From Vibrio zhugei (GTDB lineage Bacteria > Pseudomonadota > Gammaproteobacteria > Enterobacterales > Vibrionaceae): a DNA stretch of 64,000 nt. The stretch's first letter is position 1. Each line of letters begins with the position of its first letter. The stretch is taken from contig NZ_CP033078.1 of NCBI RefSeq assembly GCF_003716875.1, forward strand, positions 1,488,001 through 1,552,000, in the 5' to 3' direction. The notes under the pieces were generated by a model. The model saw only the letters and a program-made list of their open reading frames with translations, did not search any database and was not told the origin of the DNA. Of the stretch, positions 18,215 to 25,493 are shown in pieces. The position numbers and the translations under genes are program-made.

Positions 18215-18811
18215 ATGTCTCGTATTTTAGCTCTTAAATCTAGTATTCTTGGTGAATACTCTCAATCTAGCAAACTTCTTGATGAATACTTGGCCTCTGC
18301 CGAAGGTGCACAAGTGACATTGCGTGATCTTGCGGCCGAACCACTGCCTGTATTGGATATGTCCATTGTCGGCGCATTCGGTGCAGCGGCAAGCGGTGAT
18401 CTAACAGACGAACAACAAGCAATTGTCAATCTATCCGACACCTTGATTGAAGAAGCGAAAACCGCGGATACGATCGTCATTGCAGCGCCAATGTATAACT
18501 TCACGATTTCTACTCAGTTGAAAAACTGGTTCGATCTTATTGCTCGTGCGGGGATTACTTTCCAATACACTGAAAATGGTGTTGAAGGTCTGGTTAAAGG
18601 CAAAAAAGCGATCGTGATTACCACTCGTGGCGGTATTCACAAAGGAACCGAGCACGACATCGTTGAACCTTACCTAAAAACCATTCTTGGTTTCATCGGT
18701 ATTACTGATGTGGAATTTGCTTACGCAGAAGCCTTGGCAATGGGTGATGAACATCAAGCACAAGGTTTACAAACGGCTAAAGCGGAGTTAAGCACTCTAA
18801 AACTGGCTTAA
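18215..18811 (+). CDS. azoR: FMN-dependent NADH-azoreductase (AcpD family)
   Basis: A 198-residue flavodoxin-fold quinone/azo-dye reductase. The start at 18215 follows AAAGGA at good spacing and gives the family N-terminus [18 protein letters not shown] with the FMN phosphate loop. [17 protein letters not shown] (residues about 95-111) and TTRGG (about 140) are the FMN-contacting motifs. It is probably a cytosolic two-electron reductase protecting against quinone and thiol stress. Monocistronic, with a strong terminator just after the stop. Confidence 0.95.
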   Translation: MSRILALKSSILGEYSQSSKLLDEYLASAEGAQVTLRDLAAEPLPVLDMSIVGAFGAAASGDLTDEQQAIVNLSDTLIEEAKTADTIVIAAPMYNFTISTQLKNWFDLIARAGITFQYTENGVEGLVKGKKAIVITTRGGIHKGTEHDIVEPYLKTILGFIGITDVEFAYAEALAMGDEHQAQGLQTAKAELSTLKLA

Positions 18812-18840
18812 TCGTCATATAACAGATTGCATTAACAGTA

Positions 18841-18869
18841 AAAAGCCATTCTCTGAATGGCTTTTTTTA
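18841..18869 (+). terminator. Terminator after azoR
   Basis: A 10-bp perfect stem (aaaagccatt / aatggctttt) with a CTCTG loop and a run of T ends the azoR transcript. Confidence 0.85.
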
Positions 18870-19006
18870 TGGATGCGCTTATACTGTGAGGCCTGCAAAT
18901 TAGAGAGAATCTGGTTGCAAAAGTTTGCTCTTATCAAACTTGAAGTTTATGTTTAAAGAACATAAGACACACCCTCATTATTTTTCTGACTAAATAAGCG
19001 GATACC

Positions 19007-19369
19007 GTGAAAGCATCGCAACTTCTTAAGATTTTACATTCTATCCCTTTAGACCAAGACCCTGAAGTGGTCACCGGTGAGGTATGGTTGCCCGAACGCC
19101 TCACGCGCGGCAATCTCCATGAGGGATTTTTATTTCTTGATTTTGATAATGCGCCAGAAGAAGAACAAGGCGAAGAAGAAGGCCGAGGGTTTGTTGAGCA
19201 CGAAGAGAATTTCATTCGCGAACAATTGACAAACATATTACAAGAAGAAAGCGGACAACCAGAAAAAACAGAGGCATTATTAGCCATATTGCTTATGGCT
19301 CATGAACACAGCAGCGCTGAGTTTATTGAAATGTTAGGTGCCTTAAATCACCCAGAAGAGTCTTCATAA
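19007..19369 (+). CDS. Small acidic protein of unknown function
   Basis: A 120-residue protein beginning with GTG at 19007. It is very acidic, with a Glu-rich stretch in the middle (PEEEQGEEEGRG) and no signal peptide or membrane segment. The second half is predicted helical. It lies 22 bp before the PhoD-like phosphatase, so the two may be cotranscribed. I do not recognise the family. Confidence 0.6.
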   Translation: MKASQLLKILHSIPLDQDPEVVTGEVWLPERLTRGNLHEGFLFLDFDNAPEEEQGEEEGRGFVEHEENFIREQLTNILQEESGQPEKTEALLAILLMAHEHSSAEFIEMLGALNHPEESS

Positions 19370-19391
19370 TCCAACCATGTAGGAAGCCGTA

Positions 19392-21311
19392 TTGTCGAAT
19401 TTGCGAAATGACGTCCCTTTTCTGTTAGCGGGTCCACTATTACGTCAATGCACAACAAGTTCTATCGTTATTTGGCTGGCAACCTCGCAACCGCTTACTG
19501 GCTCCATTACGCTTTCTCACCCTCATACTCCAACACCGCTGCTTACTCTGCCGTTAGAGACGGTTCAACAGTATCAAATCGGTGAGCATGCCTGGATTAC
19601 ATTGGTTGAACTGACTGGTGAGTTCGCCGCTGAGCAGCGCTACCATTATCGCATCGACACACAACAGGGCTCACTTACCGAGCTGTATCCCGCACTGCTG
19701 AGTGAGGATGAAACCGAACTGACCTTTTATCTGAGTGGTCGAGCCGATCATATTATGCATGGCTCCTGTCGCAACCCGCACGATCCATGCCGCGACGCCC
19801 TGCTCACCGCAAGCCAATCATTAGTCAAAACCACGCCAGAAGAGCGGCCTGATTTAATTATGATGAGTGGTGATCAAATCTACGCGGATCATGTCGCTGG
19901 AGCAATGTTAGCCGCGATTCATACGGTAATAGAAAAGCTCGGACTCTATAACGAAGTCTTGCCTGAAGCCATCGTCAACGATGCGAATGCGCTGTATGCT
20001 CACCCGTTAAGTTATTATCACCGTGATGATATTTTGCCTCACGTTACGCACAGAGGTCATCGGCTCAAAGGTCGCCGAACTCAACCTATTTTTACCTCAA
20101 CCGAAAACGACAACCACCTAATCACGCTCGGTGAATTTGCCGGCATGTATCTGTTAGTTTGGTCAGACATCCTTTGGCAACAGTACGATCTCCTGAATGT
20201 TCATCACCATGGCAAACAAGCAGCGTACCAACAACTTTCAGAAGATCACCAAGCTATATGGTTGTCAGAAAGAGCGACGCTGAGCGAATTTGTTGACGGG
20301 CTGCCCGCGCTGCAGTCCATGATGGCGCATATCCCTATCTATATGATATTTGATGATCATGATGTGACCGATGATTGGAACTTAACCGACAGCTGGGAGC
20401 ATGCAGCGCAAACCCATCCCTTCTCGCGACGTATTATCGGCAATGCGTTAGTGAGCTATTGGTTTTTCCAAGGTTGGGGGAACGCGCCTCATCACTTCGA
20501 TGACACGTTCCATCAGCGCATTGCACAGTACTGTCATTCGCCTAATACTGCCCATCAAGACGCCTTGATTGATCATATCAATGACTTCAAACACTGGCAC
20601 TACATTACCGATACTTCACCGTCCATGATCGTGCTTGATACTCGTACACGCCGCTGGCGTTCACAGTCTCACAGTCATCGCCCTTCAGGGTTGATGGATT
20701 GGGAAGCATTAATGGAACTTCAACAAGCGATCGAGAACAAAGATAAAGTCATTATTGTGTCTGCCGCCCCCATGTTTGGCGTCAAATTTATCGAGGCATT
20801 ACAGCGCGTGATGACGTGGTTTGGCAAGCCATTGATGGTCGATGCGGAAAACTGGATGGCGCATCGCGGCTGCGCCAATACATTGATGAACATTTTCACA
20901 CACAGCCGCACCCCCAGTAACTACGTCATCCTTTCAGGCGACGTGCATTACTCTTTCGCCTATGACATCAAATTGCGCTCACGCAATTCCAGCCCTAATA
21001 TTTTTCAGGTGACCTGCAGTGGGTTTAAGAATCAGTTCCCCGAGCCACTATTAACGCTCTGCGACTATGCCGATGCGGTATTATACAGTCCGCATTCTCC
21101 ATTAAATAGACTGACGAAACGTAAGCGACTTGAAATTCGCAAACGTCATCCCGCGCGTAAGACATTTCGACATTTGTATAATCATACTGCGGTCGGCGTT
21201 TTGAAATTAGCTGAATCAGGCAAACCAAGGTATGTGGGGATTATGACCAGCGAAGGCAAACAGGTTGAATTCCCTCCAACACCCGCCATGCGTAAGTCAG
21301 AATCGCGTTAA
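19392..21311 (+). CDS. PhoD-like metallophosphatase
   Basis: A 639-residue protein with a TTG start at 19392 preceded by AGGAAG. It matches the PhoD-like metallophosphoesterase family: GSCRNPHDPC (residue about 124), MMSGDQIYAD (about 158-166) as metal ligands, IFDDHDVTDDW in the middle and LSGDVHYSF near residue 516. No Tat or Sec signal is visible, so unlike secreted PhoD it is probably cytosolic. The substrate is unknown; a phosphodiester or phosphomonoester role follows from the family only. Confidence 0.88.
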   Translation: MSNLRNDVPFLLAGPLLRQCTTSSIVIWLATSQPLTGSITLSHPHTPTPLLTLPLETVQQYQIGEHAWITLVELTGEFAAEQRYHYRIDTQQGSLTELYPALLSEDETELTFYLSGRADHIMHGSCRNPHDPCRDALLTASQSLVKTTPEERPDLIMMSGDQIYADHVAGAMLAAIHTVIEKLGLYNEVLPEAIVNDANALYAHPLSYYHRDDILPHVTHRGHRLKGRRTQPIFTSTENDNHLITLGEFAGMYLLVWSDILWQQYDLLNVHHHGKQAAYQQLSEDHQAIWLSERATLSEFVDGLPALQSMMAHIPIYMIFDDHDVTDDWNLTDSWEHAAQTHPFSRRIIGNALVSYWFFQGWGNAPHHFDDTFHQRIAQYCHSPNTAHQDALIDHINDFKHWHYITDTSPSMIVLDTRTRRWRSQSHSHRPSGLMDWEALMELQQAIENKDKVIIVSAAPMFGVKFIEALQRVMTWFGKPLMVDAENWMAHRGCANTLMNIFTHSRTPSNYVILSGDVHYSFAYDIKLRSRNSSPNIFQVTCSGFKNQFPEPLLTLCDYADAVLYSPHSPLNRLTKRKRLEIRKRHPARKTFRHLYNHTAVGVLKLAESGKPRYVGIMTSEGKQVEFPPTPAMRKSESR

Positions 21312-21413
21312 ATCCGTCACTATCCTGTTGTGAGGGGCCAATAAACCCCTTACTTTATCCATAATAGTCTTAGCGTCAACAAACGCCCCCTCTAGGCAAC
21401 AAAGGTATTTCTT

Positions 21414-21860
21414 ATGCTCAATTCCTTAACCTCCATTTTTAAACAACTCACTGAAGGGACGGATTTTAATCAACAACAACACAATCCCGATCTTGCGATG
21501 GCCTGCCTCCTTGCTGAAGTCTCAGGGGCGGATCATGATATCTCCCCAGAAGAAGAGCAAGCTAAACGAGATCTGCTCGCGAAGCTTATCGAAGTTGACG
21601 CGACACAAGCGTCAGATTTGATCCAGCAGGCGAATGAAAAAATAAAACAATCGGCGTCTATTTATGAATTCACCAGTCAATTACGCGAGTTGTCTCAAGA
21701 CGCACGTTTTGATGTCATTCATGCTCTATGGAAGGTGGCGTACGCTGACAAAGAGATCGACCCTTTGGAAGAAGCCGTGATTCGTAAAGCCGCTGAACTC
21801 CTCTACGTTGATCACAGCGAGTTCATTCGGGCGAAATTGATGGTGGTCGAAAACACATAG
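21414..21860 (+). CDS. TerB-like acidic helical protein
   Basis: A 148-residue TerB/DjlA-N-type domain: acidic metal-binding motifs appear in two repeats, AEVSGADHDISPEEE (about residue 38) and KVAYADKEIDPLEE (about 110), each with the AxxDxxIxxxE pattern. It is soluble and all-helical. This fold is linked with tellurite resistance and membrane stress responses, but single TerB domain proteins are usually uncharacterised. Possibly a housekeeping metal sensor. Confidence 0.85.
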   Translation: MLNSLTSIFKQLTEGTDFNQQQHNPDLAMACLLAEVSGADHDISPEEEQAKRDLLAKLIEVDATQASDLIQQANEKIKQSASIYEFTSQLRELSQDARFDVIHALWKVAYADKEIDPLEEAVIRKAAELLYVDHSEFIRAKLMVVENT

Positions 21861-21867
21861 TAAAAAA

Positions 21868-21895
21868 TGAAAGTACATGATCAGTGTACTTTCAT
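21868..21895. terminator. Hairpin after the TerB-like gene
   Basis: An 11-bp perfect stem (atgaaagtaca / tgtactttcat) with a six-base loop lies just after the stop codon. It has no strong T-run. Confidence 0.6.
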
Positions 21896-22023
21896 AAATA
21901 CCAGTTAACTACCTTGTTATAATAATGCTACTCGTATGATGCTACTCGTCTGAGTCTGTATAAAGTTACGGTGTATTCATTGCATTTTAATGATGATCAC
22001 AAGGCAGTTTAATGACAGCTTGA

Positions 22024-22554
22024 TTACAATATCGCTAACGCCACTTTGGCCAAGTTATAGGCATCAATATAGCCACTGTGTTGTCGGCCTTCCCAATCGA
22101 TCCCCAGCGCTAGCTGTGCATCACGGTGACCAATACGTTTTTCTTTCATACGCTGCTGTATACGATATAACGTGGCGAGATTGATGAATTCTTTAAACGG
22201 CATCTCCAAGCCTTTTTGCTGGCATTCTGTGCGAAGAATGTCATCATCGCGCCCCCATGCTGCGTAGATTTTTTTATTGCCACCGTAATTTTTAATCATC
22301 GATTGCAATACCTCACCAAGCGGACGACCTTGTTTTTCAATGGTACGCGGAGTAATCCCCGTTAACTGGACACAAAACTCTGATATCTCATCTTTCTCAG
22401 GTTTGACGTAATATTGCGCGCGCTTGACTATCTGACCCAATTTTAGATCCACTTCGGCTAAACCAATTTCAATGATCTCGCCCGTGCGCCCGACACCATT
22501 CTCGTTCCAACAACACATTTCCAGATCAAAACATACAACACGGTTATGGTTCAT
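22024..22554 (-). CDS. DEDDh 3'-5' exonuclease, ERI-1/KapD-like
   Basis: A 176-residue exonuclease domain. CFDLEMCCW (residue 8-16) gives the first D and E, AAWGRDDDILRTEC the third acidic site, and HSGYIDAYNLAKVA the H-x4-D of the DEDDh class. The proteins closest by pattern are the ERI-1-like exonucleases such as KapD, which trim RNA or DNA 3' ends. Single gene, convergent with the TerB-like gene. Confidence 0.9.
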   Translation of the reverse strand: MNHNRVVCFDLEMCCWNENGVGRTGEIIEIGLAEVDLKLGQIVKRAQYYVKPEKDEISEFCVQLTGITPRTIEKQGRPLGEVLQSMIKNYGGNKKIYAAWGRDDDILRTECQQKGLEMPFKEFINLATLYRIQQRMKEKRIGHRDAQLALGIDWEGRQHSGYIDAYNLAKVALAIL

Positions 22555-22705
22555 GCCGATTTCTATCCTTTATGACGATAAGACGGCGCACAGTTTACCT
22601 GAGACATCAAAGGACAGCCACTCTGGACATGATTTTGATGAATTTCTGCCGAAAATATTATCAACGCCACCCTACCAAGCGCGTTTTGCTGAAATATTGG
22701 GCTAA
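22553..22705 (+). CDS. Possible small protein, 50 residues
   Basis: An ATG at 22553 overlaps the start codon of the divergent exonuclease and opens a 50-codon frame (MPISILYDDKTAHS to ARFAEILG). The composition is protein-like, with Asp/Phe-rich segments, but there is no clear ribosome site and I recognise no family. Treat as tentative. Confidence 0.3.
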   Translation: MPISILYDDKTAHSLPETSKDSHSGHDFDEFLPKILSTPPYQARFAEILG

Positions 22706-22888
22706 AGCTCGCTAAAGAACGTTTAAAACGTGCACTATCAACCCCATATGGTAAGCATATTGTGATTTTTTGCGCGCGTTAAACCCTAAATATGGTACTA
22801 TCGGCGCAATTCTAAAACTCAAAGTCAACCCAATTGTTTCGGTCGTTTCAGAGCGTCTGACAATGCCAGATCTAATAGAGAATTTAAA
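22706..22888. other. Upstream region of the DUF2760-Hsp70 genes
   Basis: About 180 bp with no gene. It presumably holds the promoter for 22889-25401; I cannot choose a -10/-35 pair with confidence. Confidence 0.4.
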
Positions 22889-23521
22889 ATGAACTTCGAT
22901 ATAAACGCGATTCCTCACACATTCGATATGCTTCATGCTGGTTTAGCCGCGTCCACTATCGCTTTACTGATTTATGCGATTACGCGTAAAACAAAAACCG
23001 TTGAAAAAATCGTCGAAAAACCCGTTGAAAAAATTGTTGAAGTTGAAAAGCCGGTTGAAAAAATCGTCGAGGTCGAAAAAATTGTTGAAGTTGAAAAAGA
23101 AGTCGAAAAGATTGTCGAAGTCGAGTCGAAACTCGCCACGGCCTCAACCGATTCCGCTCTCCAGCTGTTATCCTTGTTTCAACACGAAGCTCGCTTAATC
23201 GACTTTTTACAAGAAGATGTTACCCAGTTTAGTGATGAAGAAGTGGGCGCAGCAGCGCGTGTTATTCACTCAGGTGGTAAGAAAGTGCTTGATGATTACC
23301 TCACTCTTACACCGGTTCGTAATGAAGAGGAAGAATCACGCATTACCATCGGAGAAAACTTTAATCCACAAGCCATTCGTTTAACCGGACACGTCACCGG
23401 ACAAGCGCCATTTACTGGTACTCTCATCCATAAAGGATGGCAAGCAAGTGATGTCAACTTACCCAAGCTAGCAGAGAATTATGACGCCTCAATCGTGGCA
23501 CCTGCGGAGGTAGAACTGTAA
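22889..23521 (+). CDS. DUF2760 membrane protein with VEKIVEVEK repeats
   Basis: A 210-residue protein. One membrane segment (residues about 15-31) is followed by about 45 residues of near-perfect repeats of the words VEKIVE and VEKPVEK, a charged helix or coiled coil. The C-terminal DUF2760 domain (about residues 85-210) follows. Its stop codon overlaps the ATG of the Hsp70 gene (TAATG), which implies coupled translation and a complex. The family occurs next to two Hsp70 genes in many proteobacteria, and no function has been assigned that I know of. It may anchor the Hsp70 at the inner membrane. Confidence 0.88.
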   Translation: MNFDINAIPHTFDMLHAGLAASTIALLIYAITRKTKTVEKIVEKPVEKIVEVEKPVEKIVEVEKIVEVEKEVEKIVEVESKLATASTDSALQLLSLFQHEARLIDFLQEDVTQFSDEEVGAAARVIHSGGKKVLDDYLTLTPVRNEEEESRITIGENFNPQAIRLTGHVTGQAPFTGTLIHKGWQASDVNLPKLAENYDASIVAPAEVEL

Positions 23522-25401
23522 TGGAACAACAACCACATTACAGTGTGGGGATCGATTTAGGAACCACACACTGTGTTATGTCATTTTTAGAACTCGGCAA
23601 CGAAGACGCGTCTGTTCAAGTCATGCCGATTGCTCAAATGACCGCTCCCGGCACCGTAGAAGAGTACACTCAACTGGGGTCATTTTTGTATCAGCCTCAT
23701 GAACATGAAATGACCGCCGAATCCCGTCGCCTGCCTTGGACCGATCAGCCGAAGGCTCTGGTTGGCGCGATCGCGCGTAACCTTGGTGCAAAAACGCCGA
23801 TTCGCTTAGTCTCCAGCGCAAAATCCTGGCTATGCCATGGTGGAGTCAACCGTCGTCAATCCTTCTTGCCTGTTGGCAGCCCTGAAGATGTCGACAAAAT
23901 CTCTCCGCTACGAGCCACAGAATTATACCTTGACCATCTTGCACAAGCTTGGTTGTACCAACATCCGGATGCGCCACTTGCCCAACAGGATGTCACCATC
24001 ACGGTACCCGCATCGTTTGATCCAGCGGCTCGTGAGTTAACCGCCGAAGCCGCACGCAATATTGGCCTCTCCAACATAACGCTTCTAGAAGAGCCGCAAG
24101 CGGCGATGTATCACTGGATTGATCACACGCAAACGGCGTGGCGTGATCAGGTCAACGTCGGCGATATCGTACTTGTCGTGGATATTGGTGGAGGGACGAC
24201 GGACCTCTCTTTAGTTGAAGTAACCGAAGAAGATGGCAACCTCGTGCTTAATCGAATTGCCGTTGGCGAGCATATTTTGCTGGGCGGTGACAATATGGAT
24301 CTCGCACTGGCTTACCGACTCAAAATGAAACTGGCTCAAGAAGGCAAAGAGCTGCAGCCTTGGCAAATCCAAGCGATGTCGCATGCCTGTCGCGACGCAA
24401 AAGAAACTCTACTGAGTGAGAATGATACTCAGAGTATGCCCATTGTTGTACCGAGCCGAGGTTCTAAACTGATGGGCAGTACACTCAAAACGGAGCTGAC
24501 TCGAGAAGAAGTAGAACAAACCATTATTGATGGATTCTTTCCACAAGTGGACATTCATGAGCATCCAGTACAACGTGCTCGTGGTGCTTTAACTCAAATG
24601 GGCCTACCTTACGCACAAGATGCGGGGATTACTCGCCACATTGCTGCATTTTTAACCAAGCAAGCCGATGCGCAGCAAGAGAATGATGCGAGTATGCCGT
24701 TTCAGGTGCCCGGCATGCCTGTTCCCGCAACCAATTTTATCAAACCCAATACCATTTTATTTAATGGCGGAGTATTAAAATCCCCCCAAGTCGCTGAACG
24801 CTTGTTAGAAACCATCAATTTATGGTTAATTCAAGCGGATGCCGAGCCGATTCGTCAGCTGGAAGGCGCGGATTTGGATCTTTCGGTCGCCAATGGTGCC
24901 GCCTATTATGGGTCTGTACGCCGTGGTGAAGGGGTTCGCATCCGTGGCGGTATTGCTTCTGCTTACTATGTTGGTATTGAAAGCGCGATGCCAGCTATTC
25001 CCGGAATGCCCACACCAATGGAAGCACTCTGTGTCGCCCCGTTTGGCATGGAAGAAGGTTCACACGTTGACGTGCCCAGTCAGCAATTTGGCTTAGTCAT
25101 TGGCCAGCCGGTGCATTTTCAGTTCTATGGTTCCACGGTACGTCGTGATGACATAGCTGGTACTCATCTTGATTACTGGGCGCCTGCTGAACTGCAAGAG
25201 CTACCTGAGATACAGGTGACCTTACCGGTATCAGAAGGCCGTAGCGAAGGCGACGTTGTTCCTGTGACGCTGCAATCACACGTGACCGAATTGGGGACGT
25301 TAGAGTTACATGCGGTCGCTGTGGATAATCAACAGCGTTGGCATGTCGAATTTGACGTTCGCGATCAACACCAAGATACCGCGGGCGATCTATATTCATA
25401 A
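23521..25401 (+). CDS. Hsp70-family protein 1
   Basis: A 626-residue Hsp70-like ATPase. GIDLGTTHCVMSF (residues 9-21) is phosphate loop 1, VVDIGGGTTDLSLVEV (about 220) phosphate loop 2, and the adenosine-site region is replaced by NGGVLKSPQVAERL near residue 420. The C-terminal substrate-binding-like part is short and lacks the EEVD-type or DnaK-like helical lid tail. It differs from DnaK, HscA and HscC and belongs with the DUF2760-linked group. It is followed by a terminator-like hairpin before the second Hsp70. Confidence 0.92.
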   Translation: MEQQPHYSVGIDLGTTHCVMSFLELGNEDASVQVMPIAQMTAPGTVEEYTQLGSFLYQPHEHEMTAESRRLPWTDQPKALVGAIARNLGAKTPIRLVSSAKSWLCHGGVNRRQSFLPVGSPEDVDKISPLRATELYLDHLAQAWLYQHPDAPLAQQDVTITVPASFDPAARELTAEAARNIGLSNITLLEEPQAAMYHWIDHTQTAWRDQVNVGDIVLVVDIGGGTTDLSLVEVTEEDGNLVLNRIAVGEHILLGGDNMDLALAYRLKMKLAQEGKELQPWQIQAMSHACRDAKETLLSENDTQSMPIVVPSRGSKLMGSTLKTELTREEVEQTIIDGFFPQVDIHEHPVQRARGALTQMGLPYAQDAGITRHIAAFLTKQADAQQENDASMPFQVPGMPVPATNFIKPNTILFNGGVLKSPQVAERLLETINLWLIQADAEPIRQLEGADLDLSVANGAAYYGSVRRGEGVRIRGGIASAYYVGIESAMPAIPGMPTPMEALCVAPFGMEEGSHVDVPSQQFGLVIGQPVHFQFYGSTVRRDDIAGTHLDYWAPAELQELPEIQVTLPVSEGRSEGDVVPVTLQSHVTELGTLELHAVAVDNQQRWHVEFDVRDQHQDTAGDLYS

Positions 25402-25410
25402 ACAGCCATT

Positions 25411-25436
25411 AAACGGTGCCCCTCGGCGCCGTTTTT
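25411..25436 (+). terminator. Terminator between the two Hsp70 genes
   Basis: A 10-bp stem (aaacggtgcc / ggcgccgttt, one G-U pair) with a 4-base loop is followed by TTTTT. The second Hsp70 gene is therefore likely to have its own promoter or to be expressed at lower level. Confidence 0.75.
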
Positions 25437-25493
25437 GTTGTATTTTTGTCTGTCATCTCGATGACAACTTTGTCGACTCAATGAGGTCATATC

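Noticed and set aside
22990-23125. Short tandem repeats resembling a CRISPR or satellite array
   Set aside because: They are in-frame codon repeats for VEKIVE and VEKPVEK words inside the DUF2760 gene, with no unique spacers.
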